64,000 bases of DNA from NCBI GenBank assembly GCA_030248215.1, contig JASANG010001400.1:62001-126000 (forward strand). The letters run 5' to 3'. Shown piece after piece: positions 43,075 through 56,760 of the stretch. Below the pieces are notes generated by a model. That model did no database searches. It was not told where the DNA came from and saw only the letters and a list, made by a program, of their open reading frames with translations. The translations under genes were made by a program, and so were the position numbers. Positions within the stretch are counted from its first letter, which is position 1, and every line of letters begins with the position of its first letter. Origin of the DNA: Enoplolaimus lenunculus. Its lineage: Eukaryota; Nematoda; Enoplea; Enoplida; Thoracostomopsidae.

Positions 43075-45142
43075 GTCAAACCTATGATAGCGAAGAATAA
43101 TATCGTCGATTCTCATCTTATAGGCTTTTGTTAAACTAGCGCTCCTGTTTTGTTCAGTTTCTGTATAAAAGATGGGATGAATTCTTAGTCCGTTACCAAG
43201 TAACTAATTAAAATAAACTCTTGTTTACGAACCTGGCCCATGCCTCGTGATCGGCTCAATTTTCTTTGCCGAATGCTATAACGGTCAGCGTGAATCTGGC
43301 GAGTTGTCTAAAATGTGCTGTATTTTCTAGCGAACTGTACCTGCCAATTAATTTATATACGTATTTTCTGTATTGTACGTATTAGTTTTCGAAGTGTATT
43401 GTGAATGGTGGTTGTGGTTGACTTTATATCTTCCAAAACTTTATCGATATACATACACTTAACTGAGCAATAGAATTTCTAGCTTGGACTGTGGAATAGA
43501 AAATAAAAGCATCTCTAAAATTGGAATTCTCCAACTTTTTAGCTAAACAACTTTGTTGTATGCAGTACGCGCACTAAAACTCGTAATTGCACCCTGCATT
43601 CGTCGCTGCACCGCGTAACGCCAAAACTGCTGTAGAACAAGTGCTAATGTTTGTTTAGTAGGCTTTGATGTACGCGTGCGATGCTGTTTTTAAAGTAAAA
43701 AACTCTAGGGAAGTTGATATTTTGGACACTGTAACGGTTTCATTTAGTAGATGTCCACTTTAAATCCATTGCTTTAGTTCGTGTTGCAACATTTAAGAGT
43801 TCAATTAATATTCGCAGCTTAACATGATTTCTTTCAAGCGAGCGTTTATTACAGTTAAATCTATTTGTAAGCCACCGTTATTTGTTTGTATTGCAAAATT
43901 TAAAGAAACATTTTTGCGCTTCCTTAAATAAGTGTCACTTTGCAGGATAAACACCACGAAACACCGGCGATCGAATCTGGTTCCTTTCTAATATCCAGCA
44001 AAAAACGAATTTTTGTATTAATATCTAGCCGCAGATTGATCACCGCAACGCGCGGAATATTAGCTTTTTAGCCGAGAAATAAAGCGGAACAATAATTAAA
44101 ATTAGTGTCTGTGAAAAGATTGTCCGGCTATCCGATTCTGGTTGAATATCGGCCAAAAACCGACATCCGTATCAGGTTGCGGTGTAAATCTTCCGGAAAC
44201 CGTGTACAATATAAAACTGGTTTTGCATGTAGAAATATATATACTACGCAGCATGCAGCGACCGTATTCCCAGACAAGTCAAGCAGTTTAAGTTTTTTGC
44301 AATGAAAGTGAAATGAAACGAAAAATGCATGCTAACAATTAATTATTAATCAGTTGACACATGATTTTGCACGACTCAAACACTACCAACAATGCGCAAG
44401 TTTAGAAGCTATATATATCCGGTTAACATTCGGTTCCAGTTGATATTTGCTGTCCGGTTCCGAAATGTGGTGAAATTAATATCCGGTCATTCCTTTGTCG
44501 GTGCTAGAATTCGAAATTTTACTTTTTTGCTAATACCGGTCCACATTCAAATATTTGACGAAAGTTCAGTTGAACGATTAACTAATTCTGAACCGTTCTA
44601 TTTTCCACAGCTATATATAACTTTCGTTGTCACAAACCTTGTTCCAAATTGGCTATTTGATTGCCATTTAGCCATGTTGATTAAGTGGTCTCTAGAGGTT
44701 TACTGGTGATGAGTAGATAACGCTTTTCTACTATTATAGTGAGTTGGCGGCGTTGTTCGGTTATCGGGGTTGCTCGGGAAAATGTATATACTCTTTGTCT
44801 TTAGTTATTACTGATCCGTGCTGCGTTATGGAGAACTCAGGACATCCACTACGTACGTTCTAATTTTGTTTTTGTTTTGAACAAAACAATAAAATATACT
44901 TATTGATAAAAGGGTCGTTAGGGTAAACTGAAGGTACGCTTCAACTGTACGGCAAAGTTTGAATATTGTGAAAATGGCGTTTTTCAAGGCGTTTGAAGCC
45001 CGTTTTGGAGATGGACTGTATGTTTGCTTGAATAAAAACTCAAAAGTTGCTTCTGCAAAATTTAAGCTGGCGGATTGAACGGAGGGGAGATTTTTAAATT
45101 TTTGTCGATTGAACAAAATCAAAACACCACTGTGCTACGTTA
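43075..45142. other. AT-rich DNA, possible worn element near 44.1-44.6 kb
   Basis: No gene supported. Words such as TGTCCGGCTATCCG (44119) and GCTGTCCGGTTCCG (44449) resemble subterminal element repeats but show no paired ends. Confidence 0.35.
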
Positions 45143-45150
45143 GTTATTAT

Positions 45151-45528
45151 CAGGGTGCAACCGGAATTACAATTTACCGGAACCGGAATTTGAAAATTTT
45201 ACCGGAACCGGAACCGGAAAGTGAAAAATGCATTTCACCAAAAATTTCATTTCAATCTTATTTTTTGCTCTATTATTTGTGAAATAACCTTAGTCGAACA
45301 TAGGTATTTATTTTATTTGTTGTATTTTAGATTTTCATCATCGACTGAAGTGAAATCCACCATCAATGGCTTATATTCGGAGTACAAGTGGCTTTCAAAA
45401 GAGATTCTTAAAATTAGCAAAGTTAAGAAAACGGCCAAATTATAACATCGAAATTTTTAAATCCGGTAAAAATTTACCGGAACCAGAAGGTGAAAATATG
45501 CCGGAACCGGAATTCCGGTTGCACCTTG
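45151..45528. mobile_element. Family A hAT-like MITE, copy A5, perfect 8-bp duplication
   Basis: Ends CAGGGTGCAACCGGAATTAC and GGAATTCCGGTTGCACCTTG. GTTATTAT is repeated exactly at 45143-45150 and 45529-45536. At 378 bp it is the most compact complete copy here, with three CCGGAACCGG words near the left end and TTACCGGAACC near the right. Confidence 0.92.
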
Positions 45529-45536
45529 GTTATTAT

Positions 45537-47083
45537 ATATAACCGTTTTGAGGCAAAATTTTTTTGTTTTAAATGTTAGGGGAGGTGCAGAAATTTTGTA
45601 CCTTTGAGCTCTTATGGTTAGACGCGGACTGTTAGACTGATATAATCTTAATCTTGTTCCAATCAAACTTCCAACTTCGATAATGGTTGTATCATGGTCG
45701 CCTTTTCATTTGTGTAGCGAGAGGCATCTGTAAGACTTTTGCACCACTGAGATAAAATTAAGGACCAGTGGTTGATCGAAGAATAAAGTTTCTTTTCAAC
45801 CATTTCTTGCCCTGCCGTAATGAAAAGTTTACAATACAAATCGTTTTGAAGCTCAGAATGTATTTTCTAGCCAAATAGGTGAAAAATATAACAAGGCTAC
45901 CGCACCAATTAAGAAATTTGCACCCTCGGCGCAATTGATACTAGTTGGTGCATCTTAAAATACCAAAAAAATGCTAAAACGCGCTATAAAACTAGAATTT
46001 CACTAAACAAAAAGTATCTCAACGTTGAAAATTTTTGCATCTGCCAACTTACGCGTTACGGCTTTATATGTTCAATGACCTCTTCAGTTAATACTGGCTG
46101 ATACAAGCTTCCACCCAGGACCTGCGATTGCGTCCGAAGGAGTTTCAAACCAACGTTTTATTAAGATTTTGTATATAGTAAAATTGCGTTTGGTTTCTTG
46201 CTGACATTCACTGCGGACCAACTCGTCAAAAATTACTAAATGCGCCACTGTATGTATCTCAGTAGCTGTTGCTAATTTTACACAAGTTGAACGCTGTTGT
46301 GCTATATTCTTGTGGCAATAGTTTCATAATTTTTTGTTGTTCAACACCGTTCAAGCATTACTCATATTTTACTGTCTGTCTGTCGACAGTTCACAAACTC
46401 AAAGCTAAAGTGTTGCAATAAAGTCGTGTATGTTTTTACAACACAATAACCGTGTGTGAATTGCATACGTTGTTGTTCAGTCTTGATGAGCTAATTGTCA
46501 GATTTTGTAACATGTTCTATTCGACAGAGGCAAGGTTTTTGTTAACACGTGCAATTAACTAGTACATTGCATTAAACTTCGTGTGGACACAACTACGTGA
46601 TGTTCTTCGTACTTAGGCTTGGGGAAAAGATTAAAAAATAATATGGGTTCAGTTTGCAACTGTCATCGAAAATTGTTACGTATAATAATGGCTAAGATAA
46701 GATCAGGTTGATCGTTTTTGTTATGCCTAAATTTCAATGTTTGCAATTAAATCAAGCTTTTGCACATAAGGTATTCATGTATTCATTCATGAAAAGCGCA
46801 TTGCGTATTCTGTATGACCACCTTGTATCGCAAATCACATTTTATTTTTGAAAGTTTCGGTTGTTGATTTTTAGTGTTACAAATACTTATCCTATAAACG
46901 CTATTTTAATAGCGTTCCTTGTATTCCTGGATGCCCTATTGCATCACAGAAACAGTTGGTTTGGCCAGCACATCAGCCGTATATCAAAATATTGGTAATT
47001 AATTTCGCAAAAATGACTAATAATTAGCGGTTGTTATTCATCAAAATGTTGACTTTCACCGGCTATTTTTAACATTATTTTGT
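45537..47083. other. DNA upstream of the giant exon
   Basis: No supported feature; AT-rich. If the giant exon starts a separate gene, its promoter and any 5' non-coding exon would lie here. Confidence 0.35.
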
Positions 47084-47164
47084 GTGCGCTTTGATTTAAA
47101 TAAAACAACAACTGATCAACTGAGAAGTGAGATTCTCAGCAGCAGCACCTGTGTACCTACACCT

Positions 47165-50100
47165 ATGCCTATTGACGGTAACTATCTGAAGCCAGCGTCG
47201 CATCACCAAAGTGGCACATTAACTAATTTATCAGCATTGGAAGCTATATTGACATCGTCAAATAATCAATACGATTACAAGGATACCGGTAGTGGCTCTG
47301 ATCCTAAGGATAGGTTCAATAGAGTGTACGCAAATGGAAGCTTCGATGAAAAATTGCGGAACACTGTTAGGTTGGACCAAAACTTTTATGAATCATGGCC
47401 AGCAACATCGTCTGTGAACGGCGATCAAAAAATGCATCAGGCGGGAGGTGGTGGTGTCAGCGGAAATCAGTTCCATACAACTTTAAGCGGACATACGACA
47501 CAACCGCCAAGATTTTTTGATCGGCGATTAAATCAAAATTATGGGAATGTCAATGACGCAAACGGAATCGATAATCAATCGAGACATGGTGTGTTGCCCG
47601 ATTACTCAAATTTGAAACACGTTAGTGGTAGCAGTAAGAAACGCGAAAATTGTTCAGAGCTATCAACAAGCAGTAAGTTGACACCACCAGTGGTTGGCGC
47701 AAGAGGGGTTAATGTATCGCTGGTGCAAACACGTTTTCCGGACACACAAGTGTATGTTGCGTCTGCAACGCCATCTGCCAGCAGACACACAGCGGGCGAC
47801 TTTGCTGATTTATACCTTAATCCAGATAGCCGCAACCGCCTGTTTAATAATGACGATTTAAAACATCGGGGGTCACCGTATTTAGAAGCAAGTGTTGCTC
47901 CTCCGAAGCGAAAAGTTTCAGCTCCAACTGCACTGGATTACTGTTGCTCGATGGCGTCTTCGCCAGCAAATGTTGTTACCGGCGACTTAAGTGAAACTAA
48001 AAAATCGTTTGCGCTAAATTCATTGTTTGAACAACAAACTAATCCGGAATTTATTTACTGTATCAATTCTGGTCGTAGTGGTAACACTGATTCTCGTTGG
48101 AATAACAAAAACAACAACAACCGCAACACCACCAACATCATCATCAACAACAACAACGACAGCAACAGCAGAACAATTAACGATAGTGAAAATCAGAGCG
48201 GTGCCAGTTTTTCCAATAGGTCACTGACCCCTGTTGATTATACTAAGGCAAACGCTACTGCACGTAGTTTTATTGATTTGCCAACAGAATGTTTTAACAA
48301 TAAACATGGCACGTTTTGCCAATCGTCAACAGTGACGACCCCTTCGATTGATCACTGGACTCAGCAAAATGGCAGCTATAAGCTCGAATGCACCACCAAT
48401 AACAAAACCTCATCGTATTATGGTACAAAACTGTGCTGCAGCGATAGCTATAATTGCAAGAACAACAACAACAACAACAACGGCAACAAAAACTTAATGG
48501 CTACGGTTAGCAATACCTTTCGTTGCGAAAATAATGCATCTGGTTACAGAACGCACAAAACTACTGGGGGCATACAGCCTGTGATTGCAAACACCAAAAC
48601 TCATACCGTGTGCGGACACCCGTACCCTGAAACCACCCTAGAATTGCTCTTACAATCATCTATGCTTTCGTCACATCCGTCTCATAATTTAAGTGCAACA
48701 GCACAAACAACAACAACAACAACAATAACAACTACGGTAAAAATGCAAACAACGACACCAACTACAACAGCTTTGCCTCATTTTTCGCGCACACAAAATG
48801 TAAGCTGTTTCAATGACACGAACGGCGGTTCTGTAAACAGTGTTGAAGCGGCGTCAACAATTGCAGTGCTTGAAAATTCACTGCAGCGAGCAGTTGCGTC
48901 GCGGAATTTAAAGAAACATTTACAACAACATAAACAGGAACAAATACAACACAATCAAAAATATAAACAACTACAACAACAACAAAGCTATGCTGAACGT
49001 ATTGAGCATGGCGGACAAAAACAAAAAACCGGATCTCGTGCGATATATGCCGCTGGCTCTGGCTCGGGTTCTTTAGAACTCTCATCGCAGTTATGCACCA
49101 GTAGTGGTGGTACAGCAAAAGAGATGGTTTTGCCTTCGCACGCGGTGTTTTTTGACGTGCCAAATGCCAGCAATCGCGAGAACACCTCAAACGAAAGTTA
49201 TAATCAACACAGTAACGGTTTTGATGATGAAAATATTTTTCGCTGTTTACTTACCGCATCTTCGGGGCATCATTCATTGAAACGTTCAAGTTTAACGCCG
49301 TCGCCACATGGCGTTTTTGTTGGCTCAGACGAAAATGCGCACCATTTAGAGCCACGGTCTGTTACAGGCGAGTGTAAACTAAGACCATCGATAGGCGAGT
49401 TTAAACTAAGTTCAAACGACACTAAGTTGATCGTTACGGCGGCGGCGCCTCAAAGTGGCACTTTAAGTGACACACCACCGTTTAAGCGTAGCATAACTGC
49501 GTCTGACGCACCGTCGGAGTTGAGATGCAATGCAACAGCGGCGACGTCATCAAATAACTGCGCGTCCGGTTGCGTTGCGTCTCAACTAAGCCAGCGTCGC
49601 AGATCAATTAGCTCACCTTCGATTGAACATTATGATTCATTTGCGTCTAAATGTAATGATTGTAACAATCAAAATGTTAACATATTTGACTGGTTTCAGG
49701 AAAATAACACTGAGATCTTTCCTAGCGCTAGCTTAAATAATTATAGCGTCGCGACTAAAAATAATCGTCGCAAATCAGAACAGCAGCGGCAACCGTTGTT
49801 CTGGCATTCAGCCAACGTAACTGGGGTGTGCACTGACGGTGTCACAAGCTATATTACGTCATCCACAAATAACACAGCCAGGCGTTCTGAACCAGTGTCG
49901 TGTGCAATTACTGATCACCGCTGGAATAACTGTTTTGCACCAGCTCGAAGTGGTCGTGGTCGAAGCTTAGAACCGAACTTAGATTTAATTACTGAAGTAT
50001 TATTGTCTCGACACGGTGAGCAAGAAGAGTCTTCATGTTTGACGACAAGATCTGTTGCAAACCGGCGTACGTCTGGTAGTCTAAATGCAACTCGAAGTTT

Positions 50101-53100
50101 AAAGTCTTGCGGTGACTTTAAAGTAAGTGCTGATAACAGCAACAGCCCTAACCGAGCGTATAGCGTTGAACGATGTAATCTCGCCGGTGTGTTTGGATCA
50201 GATGCAACGTTTTCAAACCAGCATAACAGACAAAGTGAACAGTTTTCGAGTTTACCTCGCCGGCCAAACGGTTTTAACACAGCGGTAAACTTGTCTCGAT
50301 CCGCATCAAATATTAGCAATTTATTTGACCAATCAGGTACACCGCTGCAATCTGCGGACAGGTTTGTTAACCAATCAACGTTGCCCTTATCCGCATCGTC
50401 GTCACATTCGCTAAAATCATTGTTACTTGGATTTGAAGAAGGAACTAAATCGACGTGCGATATTAGACAGTCAGTTTCAATAGCATCAAAGCCGGATACA
50501 AGTATTTTAGATAATTTAATTGCAGAAACGATTAACATTCGTACGTTGACTGACGAAATGAACGAACGCGCAGCAACTGCATGGAAATCATCGTTTCAGT
50601 CAGTTCGTAACCGTTTTGATCAGCCGCCACAACCGGCAGCAGTTGTATCACCTCTGGAGAGCGGACATGGTCTCGCAAGCGAATGCCAACATGGAAGTGA
50701 AACTGAGATGAACCAGAGTTCAAGTGGAGCCTCGGACGGAGGTGTGCCTAGACGTCGCCGATCACATGATGAACCTGGAATGCAGGCATCGTATGCGAAC
50801 TATCGTGATTCAACTGTGATGCATAAAGTTGGAACGGGCGGAAAAATTTGTCACGATGAATCGTGGTTGATTCCAGAACAGATTTCGATCGGTGGTCATG
50901 GTGCAGTCGGATGGTCCGAAGAGTCACCACCGTTTAATACGCTGCCAACACGATATACACCGAATTCAGCTGTGATGAACTCATCGTCGACATCTGAGCG
51001 TGACTTAACTCCAGCATCGTATTATAACAAATCGTTAACACCGTCGTGGGTCACTCGAACTGATCACCGGTCAACACTAAGTTCTGGGGCGAATTTTGAT
51101 CGAAGTCGGAATGTGATATTAAAGTCGCGAAGCGCTCAAGATATTGACAAAATATCGTTGACAGGTGGCGCTGGTGCAACAAATAGTGGCGGTGAAGCGT
51201 ATTCTGATTATTCGACCAGCAGTGGGTACGCATCATTTCGGGGTGGCGCAACAACACGCGTGTATCCTCTATCCGGCAGTAATTCTGGGAGTAATATTAA
51301 AACCAACCTTGATGGCACAGGTGTGGTGTCTAATGGCGATGGCTTTGGAGAGTATGTTGGATTTACGACGACAACTTATGGAGCGCCACCAAGTGAGACT
51401 CCAGGCGGACTGATCGCAGCTGGATCTGGTTTGTATTCGATTACCGAAAATGTGGTTGCCACCGGTAGTCCCAGTGGCGGCGCAACACTGCCACGAACGT
51501 TTCTGAACCGTTCAACGTCACAACAGTATCATGATGGCTTCAATACCAGGCAACAACAACAACAACAACAACAAATATTGTCGAAACCAAGGAAGCTAAC
51601 AGAATTTTGGTACAACCGTGATGACTCTACTGGACGTAAAATTCATTTTGCATCTCAGATAACATCAACAGGGTCTTATGATACAGCGCGCTCAGCGGTT
51701 TCTACCGTTACAAGCGGTGACTTCAGAAGTGGTGTACCTGTTGTGACTCAAGGATCACAAGCAAATATGCTTGTCAACGGTATTCCAGCTTTCTCGGAAC
51801 CGACATCCACAGCGCAAAACCTGAATTCTGGAGTGAACTATTCTGAGTTGGCTTCGTTTATAGATGCGGTAACTAGCAGTGCGAATACAGTCGAATCAGG
51901 CTCTAAACAACACCGGCAGCAATTTTGGTCAAAACAACAACAACAACAACAACAAACTATCGAACAAGTTGCGCATCAGTCTGACCAACAACGGCGACGG
52001 GATGAGGCATCTCAGTTTGTACGAAATGTGCTGAGAAACAAAGCAATTGCAGAGGATCTGTACAATCAGCCTGGATCAGCGAGCGCGGAGTTAGTTCGGA
52101 TGTCACCAACGGACGTACAGCATCGTTATGCTCGCGATGAAATAGCGTCGCATTCAGTCTTAGCAGATCAACAACGGCAACAACAGCAGCAGCAACAACA
52201 ACAACAACAACAACAACCACAATTTGAAACGGATGCCATTTACGACGAAAAACGTTCTGTTTTCGTGAATTTAAGCAAACCTTCACTGCTTCATTCTAGT
52301 CAACCCTCAGATCATCAGTATTTTCGTTCACATCTGTCGTTGGCAAGCGATGCCAACCAATACGTTGCTACTACTGCAACGCCGTTTGATGTTACCGCTC
52401 CTAAATCGACATCTTATGTGATCAGCAACCGCAAATGTACGCCTGAAGATAGCAAAGCGGCGTCAATGCTTATCAATGAAGTCCAGTCATTTTTAGTGGC
52501 AAACGGACATCCTGTTCCTGAAGATTCGGTGTCACAGGTGCATTTAATGCCAAACAGTGGGTCGGGGTTGAGCGGCCACTCTGCATCGCGTCACAGCTAC
52601 TGGCAAGATAGCTCTGCGGCAGCGGCAATTGTATCGCACGCAATTGACCGGCGCAAATTTCCTTTGTCTGGCATTGTAGACTTGCAAGAGGATGCTATGA
52701 CTAAAATTGCGAAACGAACCGCAACAAGCGCAAACTTTGGCGGTTATCACGGCGCCTCTGGTGTCCAACAGATGGCAGCTGGCCACACAGCAGCAGCTCC
52801 TGGAAACCGCGGAAGGTTCTGGTCTCGTGGAAATGATAGAGCTCGCGACGACAAGGGTCGCGGGCAAGACGTGTCATCCTCAAATAGCGATTGTACTGCT
52901 GCGGAAACATTTGATACTGCAGATTTGTGGCGGAACAGCGCTGATGACGAAAAACAGGACACGTTTGCAGCAAACCGTGTCAGTGGTGACACAACGACAG
53001 CAGTGGCAGGCGGTGCTGTTCACAGCATGGCAGGTGTTTTTGGAGGTGGTGGCTCAGGGCACGTAGCTATTGCGGGATTGCCGCATCCTAAACCAAAACA

Positions 53101-54839
53101 CAACATCTTACGTGAACACGTTGCGCACGCGGCACAGGTTGGAAACGAGTACGTTCGGACTATTGGGCGTCTGTCGCCATCTTTGTGGAATACAGGTGCT
53201 GTTGCAGAACGCGTCCAGTTATTTGAAATGACTAAACGACGGCATGGATTCGTAAATGGTTCACTAGTTGATTCATCAACTACAGATGGTAGTCGTCATC
53301 CTAGTGCTTCATCGTCTGATGGACCTGTATCGCCGTCATTATCGAGTGGTTTTTATTCTCAGCTGTCACGTATTCCAGCAGTTGGTGCTGTGGCATCAAA
53401 AATATTTGTGCCTGATGCGACTGCTCGCAAACCGGTTCGTACTCCGGTAACAATTGCGGGCGGTCCTGAAGCCCGTACTGCGTGCGACGCCGATGGGTCT
53501 AGAGTAGCCACTAAGAGCGCATACCAAGCGATTCGGCCGTCACTCGAAGGGAACTGGAACGTTGAACAAGCCGATGAAGACGAAATCCGAAAGAGCAGCC
53601 GTGGAGCGGCACGAGAGCGCACGTTAACGCCAGAAGGAACATATGAAATGGTAGGTGTCAGGCATGATGGTTTTGTGTGCGCTTTTTGGCGGTGTTGCTT
53701 TCATATATGGATTTTAAACAAACGAGGATTTGCCATGTTTCATGGTGGGTTTATATCAAGGTGCGTCCGGATATTAATTTACAGGATACCGAAGGTGGAT
53801 ATTGAATTTTTTTTACCTGAACCTCAATCGGATACAATATGTAAATGTCAGCACTATTGAAAGTAATTGAGTAGCGCAAAGTATACGTTTACTGAATTAA
53901 ACTAAATTATTAGTTTGAATTTTTCATTTTGCTTCAGTTAGTGAGGCACTTGCAAGATGATAAATATGCCCTGTTATCAAAAGCAGTTTAATGGTATTCG
54001 GGACCACATTGTCGGATATTAAAGCGGAACCGGAAATTCGGTCGTACCGTAGTTTATATATATGTATACAATATATTTTAACGAACCAGCCGTTCTTAAT
54101 AACTTCCCGCAACTAAGATTTATTTCTGTCACTTCAAAGTTTTAGAAATGCTTACAATGAGTTGATTTACTGGTTATGGTGCATATTTGTAAAATGTTTA
54201 TTATGGTTGGTGGGCGCTGAGCTATATTAAGTTTTTTTAAACACTTCATACACTAATAGATGTGTGATTGCACTATCGAAGGACTATTACTGCTGCTCAG
54301 AATTAAAAATTGGGTTATAATTTTGAAACCGTTCTGAGTTATTACATTATTGTTCTACGTATGTATTCGACGATCTAAAGTGTGTAATCTTTGGTTTGGA
54401 TTCTCGATGGATCCCGGCGTAAATAATATGTAATCTGCACTGCTCGAAACGTAATTATCATTGTCACTGACGAGATCATGCAGAGTCTTGAAACGTATAT
54501 GTATGTATATGTTTCAATTCAGCGAAATCAATTTTTGTGTTTTCCTTCAAGCAATCGTCTAAAAACTACAAAATGAAAATATACGTATATATTTGATATT
54601 GGATTTATTACGCAATTTATTTGGGTATTGTCTGTTATTTAGCTTAGTCAACATCGTTGGGGTCCCCTGACTGTGCGTGCTGTGTTGTGTTGTGTTGATT
54701 GTTTTTTACCCATTGTTTTTAATTTGAATTTATCCTAACTGGCCAAAAATTCTAGGTCGTTACTAAGGACGCGGTGTTTTAATTTTAAAATCAAACAAAT
54801 TTGTTTCAGGTTCCTCTTAGAGGTGGTCGATTCGTTTGA
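47165..54839 (+). CDS. Giant-exon protein, Asn/Gln/Ser/Thr-rich, unrecognised
   Basis: One open frame runs from the first ATG (47165) to a strong donor ATG|GTAGGT at 53650: 2162 codons without a stop. A proposed last exon (54810-54839) after TTGTTTCAG adds VPLRGGRFV and TGA in the same phase, giving TPEGTYEM-VPLRGGRFV as C-terminus. The protein is almost wholly disordered: Asn runs near residues 310-330 and 430-440, a Thr run near 515-530, and three Gln runs. A conserved-looking helical patch lies near residues 1975-2030 (NILREHVAHAAQVGNEYV, then VAERVQLFEMTKRR), similar in style to motifs of actin-associated scaffolds. Many SRS/RRRS sites suggest phosphorylation. The frame is open upstream of 47165 too, so an upstream exon may join at 47132 or 47140; it could then be the continuation of the 34356-36814 exons. 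Function unknown. Confidence 0.75.
51550..52217 (+). repeat. Three in-frame CAA/CAG runs
   Basis: Near 51550-51573 (about 8 codons), 51937-51955 (about 6) and 52168-52217 (about 16, mixed CAG and CAA). They encode glutamine tracts in the giant exon. Mixed codons slow expansion, but lengths may still differ among individuals. Confidence 0.85.
54810..54839 (+). CDS. Proposed terminal exon of the giant-exon gene
   Basis: Acceptor TTTGTTTCAG, then GTT CCT CTT AGA GGT GGT CGA TTC GTT TGA. It is in phase 0, as the donor at 53650 requires, and is followed by a polyadenylation hexamer 410 nt on. The exon is very short, so the call rests on splice context alone; reading through the donor instead would add unrelated residues and a stop at 53860. 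Confidence 0.45.
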   Translation, partial: VPLRGGRFV

Positions 54840-55248
54840 ATTTTTAAAATTACATTAATAGGAACATTTTGTTGTTTTATTTAGAGAGTGGCCAGAGCTG
54901 GAGCTGACAGTAAATCTTGGGAAATTAAAAACGCTGCATGAAACAATATTAGTTGAATTTTATAAACTGAAGTTAAGTAAATTGTATATACGTAATCTTG
55001 TAATCTAGAGTTCGGTTCAAAACTGTCAGTGTCAGTCACACTTAAGACATACTCTAAGTTCTAAATCCGAACTTGCTTGCAAGTCAAAACTAAGACCTAC
55101 TGAAATTTTTCGTTTTTAACAAGAAAGGTTGCATGTCTATTTTAATAACAGTTTCTTATAGTCATTAACTGCGTAACTGTGCAACCTGCCATTTGCAGGG
55201 TTTTCTACATTACTGTTTGTGGCAGGTGCTGGCCAAAGTTAGTTTCAT

Positions 55249-55254
55249 AATAAA
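55249..55254 (+). promoter_or_regulatory. Candidate polyadenylation signal of the giant-exon gene
   Basis: AATAAA about 410 nt after the proposed stop. Other AT-rich hexamers nearby make this only suggestive. Confidence 0.3.
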
Positions 55255-56298
55255 TAAGTACATAGACGGATGTATATATAGCTTGGACACATCAATATAT
55301 AGTGATGCTTTAAGTATTTCAACTCTAGATGTTTTTTTGCATTTTAAAGTTTGTACTAATTGTTTCTGCTATTGATCGCCCGTTTTACTGTGTGTAACAA
55401 TTCACACTCGACACTCCATGAAAAAGTTTGAGTGTGAAGTACATAAATGTGACTGTCACGCTTGCTACACCAATAATATATTCTTCAACGGTGTTTATAT
55501 TGTCGAATCATCATTCCGCACTTAATTCTGCGTGTTCAGCATAATTATCGTTTCAAACAAACCCATTACCAATTGGACAAAAAGGTGTTTACGACGTGAC
55601 ATTCCTAAATCTTTTCAAACCTTTGCAAAATTGCTCATGTTCCAAAATATATAGATGAAATTATTTTACTAAAATCAAAATTTAGGAATTTTTTTGCGGA
55701 TGTTTCTTAATCTTGCTGTCGAAATTGCAAATCTAACGCTTATTATAAGTTGTGTAAACCAATTTCAATTTTTATTTCAGCCCATGCGTTGTTTTGATTA
55801 AGTCCAGTTGTAGCGTTTAACCATGTAAACGCTTTATTGCAATATATACCGCAATCCCCAGCACTGTTTTATCACATTGAGAAGCGTTTATTGGGTGAAA
55901 ACAGCTTCACGGCCCCTACAAGATAGAGATTTAGTGTTGTTAGTTGAGCTGGTAAACTAAACTAAAATACGACAAAACTGTCCACTCGGGATTCGTGGTC
56001 GGGGTGTGGTGTTGTATTATGTACGTTTTGTTGTTGGCAGAGCTTTTTTATGCTGCTATGCTTTTGTTTTTGTATTATATTGCTGTACTCTGTGTATTGA
56101 AATGGATTTAGTGGATATAAAATTCAGGGGTAAGTTTGAGAGTCCTACTTTTTAATCGCGCTGATAAATGATGTCATAGTTCACGTGTTACTTTGTCTTG
56201 GGCTTTTGAATACCGGTCACTGCTTGTTGCTGTTCTTTTCAATTGAAATATTTAACACATATTATCGGTACATTGACATTCCCAGAATTTCCCTTTTA
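55255..56298. other. Intergenic DNA, nothing assigned
   Basis: AT-rich with no frame or element that I can support. Confidence 0.4.
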
Positions 56299-56692
56299 AT
56301 GGGTGCAACCGGGATTTCGGTTCCGGCGTTTTTCCGCTACCGGTGGAATTAAAAATCCCGGTAGTATTAAATTTTGGTCGTTTTTAATTTTCTTGTTTAC
56401 GAAGAAATTTTTAAAGCAACTTGTTCAAGTAGTAACGATAAAAATTAAATAGATTTAATAAGCATATATATAGTAATACCTTGACAATTGCCGAAAATAA
56501 ACTATCGAAGGTAGATTTCGCTTTCGTGGATAATGAAAATCTAAAATATAGCATATCAGGTGAAAACCTATGTTGAAGTATGGTTATTTCACCAATAATA
56601 CTGCAAAAAAGAAAAAAATGAAGTTTTCGGTGGCATATATTTTACCATTTCTGGATCCGGTTCCGGTAAATTGTAATTCCGGTTGCACAATG
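56299..56692. mobile_element. Family A element A6, worn
   Basis: Left GGGTGCAACCGGGATTTCGG, right GTAATTCCGGTTGCACAATG. The right half matches A2's right arm (CCTTGACAATTGCCGAAAAT, then GATAATGAAAATCTAAAATA). The flanks CTTTTAAT and CTTTAAAG are only loosely alike, so the duplication is eroded or absent. Confidence 0.7.
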
Positions 56693-56760
56693 CTTTAAAG
56701 TTGTGTTATATATAAGATTTAATGTTAGATTTCACTGGTTATTCTAGTCATCGTCATAAC

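Noticed and set aside
47165-53650. Identification of the giant exon as a supervillin-type or other cytoskeletal scaffold
   Set aside because: Only a short VAERVQLFE-like patch hints at it; no gelsolin or villin-headpiece domain is in the window, so naming it would be guesswork.
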